The translations under genes and the position numbers were made by a program. From NCBI GenBank assembly GCA_023213395.1, contig CM041465.1:35533741-35597740 (forward strand): a DNA stretch of 64,000 nucleotides, in the 5' to 3' direction. The stretch comes from Cycas panzhihuaensis. Lineage: Eukaryota; Cycadophyta. Below, in pieces: positions 43,892 through 55,549 of this stretch. The notes under the pieces were generated by a model. That model did not search any database. It had not been told where the DNA came from and was given only the letters and a program-made list of their open reading frames with translations. Numbering within the stretch: position 1 is the stretch's first letter; each line of letters opens with the position of its first letter.

Positions 43892-44711
43892 AGAGTGCCT
43901 TGTTCATAGTCGTTTAGAATGTTTCCAATGCTTTTGTTAATCTGAAAGGCATAATCTTGAACTCATAATGCCCTTTATAGGTCCAGAATACTAGTTTTGT
44001 TATGTCTTGCACTCATCGAATATAATATTTTTTTGATCTTAAATTGATTTTAGTGAAGAACTATGCCCCATGTAATTCATTAAAGAGATCATCAATCCAC
44101 GTCATTAGGTAATGATTTTTTATTACTACCTTATTTAGTCACCTACAATCTGCACACATCTTGTAAAAGCCATTTTTTCTCGGCACTAATATGATGAGAG
44201 CAAGAAAAGGACTTTGGCTTAGAATAATTGCACCTTGCTCTAATAACTTGTGCATCAATTTCTTGATGATTGCTTTATGATAATACGAGTGCCTATAGGG
44301 TTGAACATATATGGGGCTTGTGCCTAGTTCCAATTCAATGACATGTTCCATCCCTTGATTTGGTGGAAGCTCTTTTGGGAGATTCTAAAAAACCCTTGAG
44401 TATTCTTGTAGGACGACTTGGATATCTAAGTGGATTTTTGTTTTTGCTTTTACGGGCACTAATATTGAATAATAACAAATGGAAAAGCCTAGAGCTCCTT
44501 TCTTAGAATCTTCTTTATCTATTTTGAAGGTACTATTTGGTTGGGAAGCATAGTAAGGGCCTACAACCTATACTTCCTTCCATTGTGGATAAATACCATA
44601 AAATAGTTAATTGTCATTCATTAAAAATATCCCTAATTTTCTCAGTGTTGAGAATGGTGGCATTAAACCTATAGCCCTTAGGATCTAAAAGAGAGAAAGT
44701 CCACTACAAAA
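43892..44711 (-). pseudogene. pol: Gypsy-D piece: protease end and RT N-terminal part
   Basis: Minus strand: a linker (QVVLQEYSRVF), then EHVIELELGTSPIYVQPYRH, the block LLEQGAIILSQSPFLALIIL, VPRKNGFYKMCADCR, and IDDLFNELHGA.FFTKINLRS down to TKALETF near 43900. It continues into 29249 across Gypsy-F. Upstream it ends at the Copia-B LTR; the 5' part of Gypsy-D is not in the window. Confidence 0.85.
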
Positions 44712-45176
44712 TGAAGATGATTAGCATCTAACTAAGCAAGCATGGAGATGAGCACATAAGCAAGCATAAGCACAATGATCACAAGCATGATGACACAAAT
44801 ATGAAGGAGAAGGGATTGATCCAACTCCAAATAAATAAGAATACTTGGTTTAACATGACTAGCAGCATAGCAATACAACACTCTCTCATATTTAATGAGA
44901 TACATGAAAAATGATATCAATATATATATATAGACTTAGGAGTGTTGCATGTTTGACGAATGTCAAATATGCAAGCAAGCTAGTTGTATACGGGACAAGT
45001 GTTCCCTTCGGCTCTCTTGTGAGCACAAGTGCATGAGCGTACATTAACCTTCAAGTTACAACATTGTGCAACTAGAAAGAATGTGGGTGCATACTTTATC
45101 ACATTAAGTGATAAGTCACACTAACATAAAGTTACATAAAGTATATCACTTAACATTTAAACATAAAGGTTTAACA
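44712..45176 (-). repeat. Copia-B 3' LTR, 465 bp
   Basis: On + from TGAAGATGATTAG to GGTTTAACA. Similar to the Copia-G LTR over its right half (GAAAGAATGTGGGTG, TCACTTAACATTTAAACATAA). Contains a 13-bp stem hairpin at 44945-44974 with one mismatch, at the same place as the Copia-G hairpins, and a TATATATATATA run at about 44919-44931. Purine tract complement TCCCCTCCCTTA at 45177-45188. Confidence 0.8.
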
Positions 45177-45660
45177 TCCCCTCCCTTAATGTTTACAATG
45201 TTAAGTCGAAGATGTTGCACTATCCAGAAGGTCGCTCCAAATATTCTTCCACTGCAGGGTCATTATTGAGAAAGGCGCTCATCATGTCCATCTAATAAAT
45301 TGACCACTTGCCTTGAGCAGATTAGGCCAATCTTTGTTTGACAGTGTGCATATATGTTCCAGGTGCAAAGGTTGCCCTATAGTCAATGCCTTCAATTAGT
45401 TTGAATCCTTTGGCCACCTATCAAGTTGTGTAATGCTCAATAGAACCATCTGATCAGAATTTAGCTTTATGTCTCCTTTTACATCAGTTTGTCTTTTTCC
45501 TATTAGGCAATTTTACTAAATCTAAAGTTCCATTCTTCTCAATAGAATGCTTTTCCTCATGAATGGTAGCTTTTCACTTTTTATTTTTTTTAGCCTCCTC
45601 AAAAGTGGAAGGCTCATCAACACAAAATATATCAGTCATGAGTGCATAATTGACTGGTTA
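45177..45660 (-). pseudogene. pol: Copia-B RT, N-terminal remnant only
   Basis: Readable: EPSTFEEAKK, EKNGTLDLVKLPNRKK, then FAPGTYMHTVKQ-like residues and MDMMSAFLNN. Then the sequence passes straight to the purine tract. The catalytic YVDD region and RNase H are absent, so there is a deletion of about 1 kb compared with Copia-G. Confidence 0.7.
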
Positions 45661-46029
45661 TTGCCTCATCTTTGATAGGCATTTTCCTTTTATAATCTGA
45701 CTGTTCTATACCGTCTGAGTATACCATTTAGGTAGCTTCTTTATAGATGTAATTTCAACCTCAATATCCTCTAGTTGTAATGGTTGATCAACAGAAAAAG
45801 TATCAGGATCAAGTGGAGCTGAATTTGAAGTAGATGGAATAAAAGTAGAAGTGACAGGAGTAGAAGATGTACATGGTGTACAAGATTGTGAAGGAAGGAA
45901 GTCCTCAACAATCTATTTGCCCTTTTTAGTAGGAGATTGGATGGATGCAAATTCTAACTCCTCATTATCTTCAACAAAGATTTCATCTCTAGAAACATGC
46001 ATTTTCTTGGCATTGGGGTCATATATCCT

Positions 46030-47728
46030 CTATGTTCTGTTGGGAATAGCATAACCACTGAAAATACATTTGAGATTATTCTTATATAACTTGGTTCTTT
46101 GCTGATGGGGAATGTGCATATAAGCAATACAACCAAAAGTCTTCAAATGGCTAACAGTTGGCTTTTTGTAAGACCAAGCCTCCTCTGGTGTGTTGTTGGT
46201 GACTGTTGTAGTTAGGCTCCTATTTGCCACATAGGTTGTTGTGTGGAATGCTTCCACCTAATAGAAATGAGATAGCCATTTTGCATCATTGCTTTGGCTT
46301 TATCGGCCAAAGTCTTATTCATCCACTTAGATACTCCGTTCTGTTGAGGTGTATGAGGAGTAGTGAGTTGTCTTCTAATTCCATGAGCTTTGCGGAATTG
46401 ATTAAATTCCCTTGAGGTACCTCCATTGTTAGTTCTTAATATTTTGATTGACGATCTTGATTCATTCTTCACTTCAAGTTTGAATTGCTTAAATTTTTTG
46501 AGTGCCTCTAATTTTTGCCTAATGAAGTATACCCAAATTTTATGTGAAAAATCATCAATGAAGGTGATATAATACAAAGCTCCTCCAAGAGATGTCGTGG
46601 ACATGGGTCCACATAAGTCTATATGCACTAACTACAAAGGTTGTGATGCACACCATGAGTTGCCTATAGGAAAATGTTGTCTATGTTGAGTCCCCATAAT
46701 ACATGTGTTACAAAAATACTTTGATGCAAATATCTTTAGAAACCCAGACACCATGTTTTTATTAAATATCAATTTGATGTTTTCTAAGCTTAAATGGCCT
46801 AGTCTATTATGTCAAAGTTGATCTTTTGACGTAGATCAAGTGACAGAGTAAGTAGGTGCTGTGTCAAGCATCATGTTTGATGCATCCAATTTATAAAGAC
46901 CATGTTCTTCATGGCCAACGACCACCACTTGATTATTTCTATCACTAATTGTACATTTTCCACCTTTAAATAATATACTCATCTGTTGTTTGTCCAATTG
47001 ACTATCAAATACGACCTTTTTCTCCATTGAAGGTACTAAGTAGGCATCTCTAGTGGAAAATATGGAAATAGGGTTGTTTGGTGAATGAAATGAGGCAATT
47101 TTACCTATGCTAGAAATCTCAACTGATTCATTATTTCCAAATACGATTGTTTTCCCTCTTACTTCTTTGATGTTGTAAAGTAATTTATTATTGCCTGTCA
47201 TATGTTGAGATGTTCCTGAATCAATTATTCAAGTGCTATCACTTTCAGAGTTGTGATAAGCATAAAACATTTTTTCTTCTTCTACAAATTAATTTATGTG
47301 GCGTTGATTTCCACCTCTAAAACCCCCCTTCCTCTTTGACCTCCACAAAATCCACTTCAATTTGGTCTAGGGGGTGGTTGTTGTTGTTGTTGTTGCTATT
47401 ATTGATATTGTTGCTAATGAGACTACTGTTGTCATTATTGTTGTTGACGTGCCTGTTGGAATTGTTGTTGCTGTTGCAAGTTAAATTGTTTCTTTCGGCA
47501 TTCAAGTGCTATGTGGCCCACCTATCCATAATAATGACATATGACATTGACTTTTGATGTGCCAATGTTCATATTCTCAAACTGTTTTTGAAGTGATTAT
47601 TTGGAATTTTGTTTAGCCTTAAATTTAGTCATGAATACACTTGAAGTTGATGGTTCATCTTGTCGAAAACAGATTTGTTCTTCTTCAAGTAAAAGACTCT
47701 CAAGTTAATTGAAAGTCATTGTAACAAG
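46030..47728 (-). pseudogene. pol: Copia-B gag end, protease and integrase
   Basis: Gag end with a knuckle near 47490-47540 whose second Cys is Tyr (CHYYG), then an Asn-rich run from a GTT/TTG microsatellite (47380-47470). Protease IDSGTSQHMTG at about 47195-47230. GAG-pre-integrase in 46836-47201. Integrase in 46212-46628 (MHIDLCGPM, LYYITFIDDFSHKIWVYF, HTPQQNGVSKWMNKTLADKA), with its C-terminal part at 46030-46257. Confidence 0.8.
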
Positions 47729-47958
47729 TGATGAGTAGTTATTATTTTTTTCTTTATTCTTTATTCTTTCTTCTTTGTTTCTTCATTCTTTATTTCTCTA
47801 TGTACAAATAATAGCGAATACACGGATGACAAATGTCTATCATGCAGAACCCTCACTCATGTATTTAAACTAAGAATTATTCAATGGAAGGACATCGAAG
47901 TATTGCATACCTTACTTTGCTCTCTTTATTATGTTCCCCGCTTTATGGTTATACACCA
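47729..47958 (+). repeat. Gypsy-C 5' LTR, 230 bp
   Basis: TGATGAGTAGTTATTAT to TTATACACCA; same length as 5067-5296 on the opposite strand and similar along its length. Preceded by ACAAG (47724-47728). Confidence 0.85.
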
Positions 47959-47961
47959 ATT

Positions 47962-47972
47962 TGGTACCAGAG
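47962..47972 (+). promoter_or_regulatory. Gypsy-C primer binding site
   Basis: TGGTACCAGAG, three bases after the LTR. One base from the initiator Met tRNA-type site TGGTATCAGAG. Confidence 0.8.
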
Positions 47973-48906
47973 TAGTCACAGATGCATTGAGTGACATTGC
48001 AGAGATGCCCCTCCTTTGATGCCATCAAGTCGCACGATCAACCGAGAGCCAAGTTTGAAAAGCATTGAAGGAGGATTCAAACACGACAAATTAAACGTCG
48101 GACTACTGTTATTCTTCTTCAACAGCTTGCGACTCACCTTCAGTGGCACCCTCCATAACCCGTCCCTCTTTCCAAGCATTTGTTTGCTTGCCTCGTCTTT
48201 GGCTTCTCTAACAATCTCGTTTCAATCGCGAACAACAAGAGATTATGGATTCAATTCAAAGAAAATTTGACTACAGACTCGAGTGGCAGCCGTGCGCCCT
48301 TTAAGACGCCCAATGTGAGGTTCTCCATTTAGCGACTGACAGAACCCAAGTAAATGAGTATTCATTTTGATCATTATAGCTTGATGGATTCACCTGTCAA
48401 ATTTGAGAAGATTTCGATGATTGGTAAGCCTAGAAAATGTTCTTGAGCTTTTGAAAATCACTCTCTTGTAATACTATCGAAAAGAAAAATTTTCAAGTTT
48501 ATTATATTTTGTGACTTTGGGTTATTTAAAAAAGAATATTCTTAGTATATGCCAAAGTAAATTCAATCAACTTTGGTTAACTTTTCTCGAAATTGTTTAA
48601 AGAAATAAACGTCTTTTAGGGTTTATTTTTATCTCTTTTCTTTCTTTTGGCCTTGCAATCAGTAAGTGTCAATTACTCGTACTCGCGGCCTTTTCAATTT
48701 CTTTTTTTAAAAAAAGAAAGGAGCATACGACCATAAGCCCTTTTCAAGTAGGCGTACCTCAGATTACTGAAATAGAAAGAGATAATAAGCATACGACAAT
48801 AAGCCCTTTCCAAATAGGCGTATCTCAAATAGGAATATACCCCTTTTAGCATTAAACATGGGCATATTGCCATAAGCCCTTTCTAGGTAGGCATACCCCA
48901 CCAGTT
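47973..48906 (+). other. Gypsy-C leader with a short internal repeat
   Basis: Noncoding. Contains a 3-fold repeat around 48724-48900 with the core CATA(C/T)G(A/C)C(C/A)ATAAGCCCTTTC and TAGGCGTACC-like ends. No ORF is supported; frames at 48016-48270 and its complement are chance. Confidence 0.5.
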
Positions 48907-49780
48907 ATGTCTCAAGAAGAACGATCCCACCCAGAACTCTAGAGCTTTTGGCACAAGAACTACGAGAACAAGAACAAGATTCACAGACCTTTCAGTTAAA
49001 CCTAGTCAATAACATGATGACTGTGTTCCAACAGTTGCTACACCAACAAGTCCCTATAGCAATTCCTTTATTGCAACCATAATTTAAATTAGATGCTAAA
49101 ATATCCATCCCACTTTTTGATGGAATACTAAATGTAGATAAGTTAGATGATTGGCTTAGAAGCTTGGAAGCTTATCTCAAAACTCAACAGCTAATAGAGC
49201 AACAAAAACTCATAGTTGTTGAAGTGCATATGCATGAACAAGCCTTGACTTGGTGGCAAATACATAGCAAGCAACAACTAATTTTTACTTGGGAGGTTTT
49301 CAAAGTAGCCATTAAAAGGTGTTTTTATCCACTTGGATATCTTGATAACCTCACGAAACAATGGTTACACATCAGACAATTATTAGGACAAATAGTGCAG
49401 TAATACATTGATGAATTCTTGAGCTTTGCATTAGACTAGAAGTAAATGACCCTAACCATCTCCTAAAACTCAAATTTATTGGAGGATTATACTCACATCT
49501 ATAGCAAGAGATGGAATTACTTTAAATGTTGACTTTAGAAGCAACCTTCCAATTAGCTCTAAAAATAGAAGCCAAACTGCAAAATCGACGCAAGTCGTTC
49601 GTGGGTCCTACCACCATAGTTTCTTCCTCCAAAACACAACCATCACCACGCATGCTACGATCGACAAGCAGAAAATATTGCTCTTTCAATAAGTGCACTG
49701 GACATACAAATGCAAAATGCAGGGCACAACAAAAAAGAACACTTATGGTAGAGCCACGAAGTGAACAACCATAGTCATAA
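48907..49780 (+). pseudogene. gag: Gypsy-C gag
   Basis: ATG at 48907 with an early stop, then the gypsy capsid core in 49100-49420 (IPLFDGILNVDKLDDWLRSL, then EQALTWWQIHSK, YPLGYLDNLTKQW). A knuckle-like CSFNKCTGHTNAKC at about 49678-49720 has X4 in place of X2 between the first two Cys. Stops at several points. Confidence 0.8.
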
Positions 49781-50191
49781 GTCATCTCTCTTGCTAATCC
49801 AAAAATACCTTATCCTAATTCAGTACTCATGGCTAAAGAGTACTCAACACAAGGATGGGAAAAGCTATTCACTCACAATTGTCAGGTCAACGATAGAATA
49901 GCATTTTGCATCATAGATAATGACGGCATGAAAATTTTGATTTCTAAGTCAATTGTAGATACTCTACAACTGCCTACAAAGCCACATCTGTGGGCATACA
50001 CTCTTGGTTGGGTCCCTGCCAATGGACAATCTACAATCAGTGATCGTGTCTGCATAGTCACCTTTGCCATCCTGCCACTCATAGATACCGTCGACTGTGA
50101 TGTGACCCCACTATATTGCAGTGATTTACTTCTTGGCCAACCTTATCAACATGATCATCAGGCACTCTATGATGGGTGCTATAATACCTAT
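49781..50191 (+). pseudogene. pol: Gypsy-C protease, N-terminal part
   Basis: Frame 49829-50191. FCIIDNDGMKILISKSIVDTL, where the usual D-S/T-G-A reads IDNDGMK, so the catalytic motif is altered. Then the second motif DLLLGQPYQHDHQALYDG near the end. It stops at the breakpoint and continues at 13316 on the minus strand. Confidence 0.8.
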
Positions 50192-50558
50192 TGTTGAGGG
50201 AATGGATCTAGGGATCTAGTGCACTAACACTACACAATGGCAAATAGTGGAGACAAGCACAATGTACTCAACAAGAGAATGCTAATAGCTTGAGCTCAAA
50301 GAAGAGAAGTGTAGAATATATTCACTCTCCATGTAATTTCAGCTTATATGATGAGCATGCTCATTAGGGTTTGGAATTTGAGTTTTCCCTCCCAATGACA
50401 TTCAAATGAGATTACATGAAATTACAATGAAATGAACTTTATGTCATTTCACTTAAATGACTTAGGCATAGTCACCTTATCCTAAAGTTATAAACATAAA
50501 AGTGACTTTATCTAATTCTAACTTCATGAAATGACCATGTGACATTAACATTGTCACA
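50192..50558 (-). repeat. Type A LTR, right copy; 3' LTR of Copia-H
   Basis: TGTTGAGGGAATGG to ACATTGTCACA on +. The purine tract complement ATCCCCCCCTTA is at 50559-50570. Roughly 97% identical by eye to 13553-13919. Confidence 0.85.
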
Positions 50559-50570
50559 ATCCCCCCCTTA

Positions 50571-50996
50571 ATGGCAGAAGGTCATTTTCCTTTATCCTAT
50601 TCTAATCTATGAGGTCTTCATTATAGCCTCATTATTACATTGAGAAAAAAAATTCTACAGCCTACAAGACACATTTGTGGGAAAACCCTCGGGGGAATAA
50701 AAACCCACGGACTTGACTTCCTATTCTATGAAGTGGCTCAGACGGCTCTTTGAGTGTAGCCAGATAGCCAAGCAGTACAAGTTGGTTGTGCAGCTTCAAT
50801 CTACTGAGTCTCCATATACCATTTCGTCATCCCCCATGCCCTTTCAGGTTTTCATAGGTTCTGATTTTCGAAACAAGTACAACCCAACTCCTTTCGCGCC
50901 CATGAGGGGTTTTCACGAATGGGAGAGAGCAGAGACTTACTCTAATCCTTCTGCGCCCACAAGGGGTTTTCACGAATGGGATAGAGTATGTTGGTC
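50571..50996 (-). other. Copia-H 3' untranslated region
   Basis: Between RNase H and the purine tract. It holds a near-repeat of about 55 bases around 50895-50990 (CCCA(T/C)(G/A)AGGGGTTTTCACGAATGG twice). No coding. Confidence 0.5.
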
Positions 50997-52279
50997 CTAT
51001 GTACCATCTCCTTCAATCAGTTGGAGATGGAGGCCGTAAGGTCGAGATCTTTGTCGGAACTGTTCAAACTTCACCCTTTGCAGCGGTTTGGTGAAGATAT
51101 CAGCCACTTGATCTGCTGTGGGGCAGTGTTCCAATTGTATTGTGCCGTCATGGACCAATTCCCGGATCCTGTGGACTTTTGTACTAATGTGCTTTGTACG
51201 ATCATGAAAAACAGGATTCTTGGCCATGTGGATTACTGACTGATTGTCCACATGTAAGCTCGTTGGACCTGTCTGGGTGATATCCAAAGTATGTAATAAT
51301 TTGCGAAGCCATATCACCTCCTTGCTAGTCTCAGAAGCAGCTATGTATTCGGCTTCAGCAGTAGAATCTGCAGTGATTTTCTGCTGCCTTGACCGCCATG
51401 AAATTGGAGTTGTTCCAAGAAATGTGATGTACCCGGACGTTGATCTTCCTGTATTTTTGTCACCGGCAAAATCCGACTGTGTATGTTGTAAGTCTGAAAT
51501 CATTGTTGTGCTCATACAACAAACCAAGTTTGTTGGTCGTCTTTAGGTACTTCAACACTCTTGCCAATGGTTCTGCTTTGGAGTTGTCATGTGACGGGCA
51601 AGAATGCCAACGGCATGGGCAATATCTGGCCTTGTGTTGGTAACATAAATGAGGCTACCTACAAGTTGCCGATAGAGTGTTGCGTCTGCCTCTCGAGTGT
51701 CTTCATCGGAAAGTTTGGCATTAGGCTCCATTGGAGTATACACTGTTCTGGCATCTTCTAATCCGAACTTGATTAGAAGATCGTTGATATATTTTCTTTG
51801 GGAGAGAAAGATTTTTCCATTGCATTGAGTTACCTCAATTCCCAAGTAATATCTCATTAGTCCGAGGTCGATTCGAAGGATTTTGACAAGTCCATCTTTA
51901 ATTTGCTGATATCCTGCTCACTATTTCCAATTATCAGCATGTCGTCCACAAAGATCAGGACATATGTGACTTTGCCTTTTTCTCTCTTAATAAACAAGGT
52001 TGCATCAACATCTTGATAGTCACATACCTCATATCCAAGTTGCCTCATTTTGTTAGACAACTTGGTGATCCAAGCGCGAGGGGCTTGTTTTAGGCCATAT
52101 AACAACTTTTTAAGTCTACACACTTTCTGCTCCTGTCCTGCTATCTCAAAGCCTTCAAGCTGTGTCATGTAGATTTCTTCTTCCAATCTCCATTGAGAAA
52201 AGCAATTTTCACATCGAGTTGGTGGATTTTCCAACCTTGTTGAGCAGCCAAGGCCACAAGTGCTCTGATTGTGGGCCAT
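50997..52279 (-). pseudogene. pol: Copia-H RT end and RNase H
   Basis: RT from 52279 down: CRLKKLLYGLKQAPRAWITK, catalytic FVDDM at 51938-51952, then MRYYLGIEVTQ and LYRQLVGSLIYVTNTRPDIA. RNase H in 50997-51527 (DFAGDKNTGRSTSGYITFLG, STAEAEYIAASETSKEVIWL, DQVADIFTKPL). Small frameshifts near 51860 and 51540. Chemistry motifs are intact. Confidence 0.9.
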
Positions 52280-53115
52280 TTGGCAGTTGGTGCAAAGACT
52301 TCTGTGTAGTCGATGCCTTCCTTTTGGGTGAATACTTTTGCGACCAACCTCGCCTTGTGTTTTTCAAGGGTGCCATCTGATCTGTATTTATTTTTGAACA
52401 CCCATTTGTTTCTAACTACCTTCCTTCCCAAAGGCAGATCAACGAGCTCCCATGTACCGTTCTTGATCAAGGATTGGTATTCCTCATTCATGGCATTTCT
52501 CCAAACTGTGTGTTTCACAGCTTCTTGGTATAATAGAGGCTCGTCATTTGAAGCAAGGTGCAATTCTGTTGGTTCAAGCTCTATGGGAAGTGATATTTGC
52601 TCCCTTGCTCTGTAGGCACCACTTCGAGTGCTAGTTTTGCCTACCCCATCAGATCTCAAGTCTTTGTGCAACTGGTAGGCTTCTCGAAAACCTTTGGTTG
52701 GGAATGAGGTTTTCATTTCCACAACATCCTGGTCTTCATTTTGATCCTGAAAAGGATCATGGGAGATGTATGGTCCAGAGGTTGATGACATTGCTGGAGA
52801 AGACGGCCCTACAACTGAAGGTGGTGAAGGTGGTTCTTCTGCAACTCCTTTTCCTTTTGATGCTTGACATGGTGATTCCTGGCTATTCTCCCAAGATGGC
52901 ACTGGGTTGGCGCACATTGGCACAGGATCTAAGTCAAGGACAATGTCCTCTGGGGCTCTATTGCCAGATTCCAAAATTTTAAGTATTTTTTCAGTGTCTC
53001 CCCCCCCCAAATGTTGGAATCTATACATCATATTCCTGGACATCGTTGTATCTATGAGATGGTGCCTTAGAATCAAGTTGAAGTAGTTGATCCTCTGTCT
53101 CTGCAAACACCACAT
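52165..53115 (-). pseudogene. pol: Copia-H integrase tail and RT N-terminal part
   Basis: A 316-residue open frame: a Pro/Ser-rich linker, then NGTWELVDLPLGRKVVRNKW, HKARLVAKVFTQKEGIDYTE and QLDVKIAFLNGD. It ends in a shift at about 52165, shortly before the next RT block. A run of Cs (GGGGGGG in sense) at about 53003 marks another shift near its start. Confidence 0.9.
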
Positions 53116-54038
53116 CTCTAGTGATAATGATCTTCTTTAATGTTGGAATGAAGACCTTGTACCCTTTCTTGTTCATGGGGTGCCCAACAAAGATGCCCTT
53201 TAAAGCTCGTGGTTGGAGCTTATTTCTATGCTCATCAAGAATGTGAACATAACAAGTAGAGCCAAAAATTTTGAAGTGATGGACGGTAGGGGTCCATCCA
53301 GTCCATCGTTCATTTGGAGACGGGCCGAGCTTCGATGGACTTATGTTGTTCATGCAGTCGACTACAGTATAAATAGCTTCGGCCCAAAGATATGCAGGCA
53401 CATTCTTGAAGACAGGCATAGCCCGTGCCATATTCATTATGGTTCTATTAGCCCTTTCAACAACTCCATTCTACTGAGGCGCACCTGCAATAGTTGTTTG
53501 ATGCTTGATCCCCTGCTGACACAAGAAGTCTTTGAATTCATTTGAAGTGTATTCGCCACCATTGTCAGTCCTGAGACACTTCAGTTGATATCCGGATTCC
53601 TTCTCTATGAGAGCCTTGAATGCCTTGAATACTATGAATGCTTCATCTTTTGATTTGAGAAAGGTCACCCATACCTTTCGAGTGAAGTCATCAATAAATG
53701 TAATATAGTACCTCTTCCCTGTGAGAGAAGGGATAGGCATAGGCCCAGATGTCTAAGTGTACTAATTCAAGAGGTCATGGCTTTCCATTGACTCTGGGGA
53801 AATGGTTGTCTGTGGGATTTGGCAATAATGCAAGCTTCACATTTGAATGGCTTAGAGGAAAATCAGGCGGACACGGAGTAGAATGAGAGATTTCCTTAAG
53901 CCGATCAAGTTTGACGTGCCCCATGCAAGCATGCCAAAGAGCTTCTAGGGACAGCTTGCAATGAGTCAATGTGACATTATATGCAAGTTCTTCCACGACA
54001 CAGATGGGGGCAACAACTTGGTATGCGGAAGAAGACAA
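53021..54038 (-). pseudogene. pol: Copia-H GAG-pre-integrase and integrase
   Basis: GAG-pre-integrase in 53775-54038 (LWHACMGHVKLDRLKEIS). Core in 53471-53740 (YYITFIDDFTRKVWVTFL, LRTDNGGEYTSNEF), then a TAG stop at 53472-53474 within APQ(stop)NGVVERANRTI, and 53021-53437 to the C-terminal KGYKVFIPTLKKIIITRDVV. DDE residues can be placed. One stop and one shift separate the parts. Confidence 0.9.
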
Positions 54039-55549
54039 TGTGGTTCGGTCCTAAATAGCTTACTTTCAAGTTTCCCAATCATTACCACAGAACATGAAGG
54101 CAGGTGAATAGCACTAAGAACTTGATCATTAGTTGTGACACTCAGGTCGAATCCACGGGAGACAAGTGTGGATAACGACAGAAGGTTTTGTTTGAGATGG
54201 GGAATATATAAGACATCTTTTAAAGTAAAATTGGGCAAGCCTGGGAGCTTCAGTCATATAGAGCCCATGTCTTGAACAGGTTATGTCGACTTATTGGCCA
54301 TGAGTACTACTCCAGTGACCTCTGAATCAAAATCCTGAAATAAGTCATGGTGACAAGTCATGTGCTGGGTAGCTCCTGTGTCCATAACCCAGTCTGATGA
54401 TGATGTTGATGCAGCATTTGCCTGTCCAAGTGGTCGAGGTAGTGGCGAATCAAGTTGACAAATGGTTGTGCCACAGTGTGCCTCGATGTACCTCTTAGGT
54501 CTAGAAGCAATAGATGAAGTGGATGCTTCCCTGCTTTGTTGAATACGTGCCTCAATGAGATTTGCCCTAGCAAATAAGTCATCGTGACTCTCATCAACAT
54601 TGTGGGCTTGATGTTGCTGTTGTTGATGACGAGGCAACTGCTGTAGTCAATGCGGCAATCTTTTGCAAGGTGTCCTTTCCTGTTACACCTTTGACACGTG
54701 GGAGCATTGTTGTTTGGTTGTCTCTGATTGACAATCTTTTGACTACTGTTTTGTCACGACCTTGTTGTTGCCTTTTGTTGTCCCCTGTTGCTTTCCCCGC
54801 CTCTTCCATGACCTCTTCTTCCTCCGTGAAGATTGACCTTCTTGTTTGGTGTAGTATACTTCCTCATCCATGTCGACTTCAAAGGTCGCATTAGGAGTTG
54901 AATTTGAAAGTGGGAAGCTAGTAGTGAAGGTCTTGTCATGTTCAATAAACTTCTCAGCTAATGCTTCGAAGTTGAGGGTCTTGATGTGCGGATGATGAAG
55001 ATTTCCTAGCGAGTTCTTATAATCAGGAACATGCAGACTGGATTGAATTAGGAAGGCCCAAGTTATGCATTGGGTCTTAAAATCCCTATCAATGGCCTGT
55101 TTAATGGGGCGAAAAGCATTGATGGTTTCATGTGCTCGCCCTTTCTGCATTCGCATCTTGTTCATCTTTAATACCATATGAACAAACTCCAAGTCTGATC
55201 GAGTATCGAAGCTTCTTTTGAGGACTTTGAGGACCTTGAAGGCAGTGTCGTGATGCGTGTCATCGATCAGGTTGTGCAAGGAGTAATCTATAACTAGCAG
55301 GATCCCTGCTCTGATCTTCTGGTCTTCAATGATCCACTGTCGCCGTTGCGGATTATGAGCAGAAGGAGTTGGAGGTGTGCCACCACTCTGCAGTGTGCTG
55401 TCAGTCGCAGGTACTATCGGGGTTCACTCCAAGTGGTCCAACCAGAATCCCTCATACTTGGCTGCGTTCTTAACTCCCGTGAACCATAGATCCCAATTCT
55501 CCTTCCCTTTTAGCATACAGTTCACATTCTACTTGAAGTTGGTCGACAT
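53966..55549 (-). pseudogene. gag: Copia-H gag and protease
   Basis: ATG 55547-55549 (MSTNFK), then TAG as codon 7 and an open frame onward (GKENWDLWFTGVKNAAKYEG; 54743-55279 is 178 residues). A perfect zinc knuckle CQRCNRKGHLAKDC lies at 54655-54696. Protease site WVMDTGATQHMTCH has DTGATQHM at 54359-54382, intact, followed by the frame 53966-54238. Two shifts near 54740 and 54640. Confidence 0.9.

Larger units (their letters stand above)
44712..47728 (-). mobile_element. Copia-B, main part (gag middle to 3' LTR), Ty1/copia, RT deleted
   Basis: Same family as Copia-G by LTR layout, gag, integrase and purine tract. Gag is cut at 47728 by the Gypsy-C 5' LTR; its missing neighbour is at 5002-5066 on the other strand. 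The RT is truncated after its first block, so the catalytic part and RNase H are gone. It is inserted in Gypsy-D (left flank CAAAA, 44707-44711); the other end is outside the window. Confidence 0.8.
47729..50191 (+). mobile_element. Gypsy-C, 5' half (5' LTR, gag, protease)
   Basis: The mirror of the piece at 5067-13316: 5' LTR, primer site, leader, gag and protease on the + strand, ending inside the protease at ...NTY. The other half begins (T)YTIHKDGKAY on the minus strand at 13316. Both ends carry CCTAT in the sense of the element (50187-50191; complement at 13312-13316). That is what an insertion between them would leave. Confidence 0.85.

Noticed and set aside
47336-47557. Leu-rich plus-strand frame
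   Set aside because: Produced by a TTG/GTT microsatellite opposite the Asn-rich run in Copia-B gag.
52698-52982. Plus-strand frame of 94 residues
   Set aside because: Antisense of the open RT frame of Copia-H.
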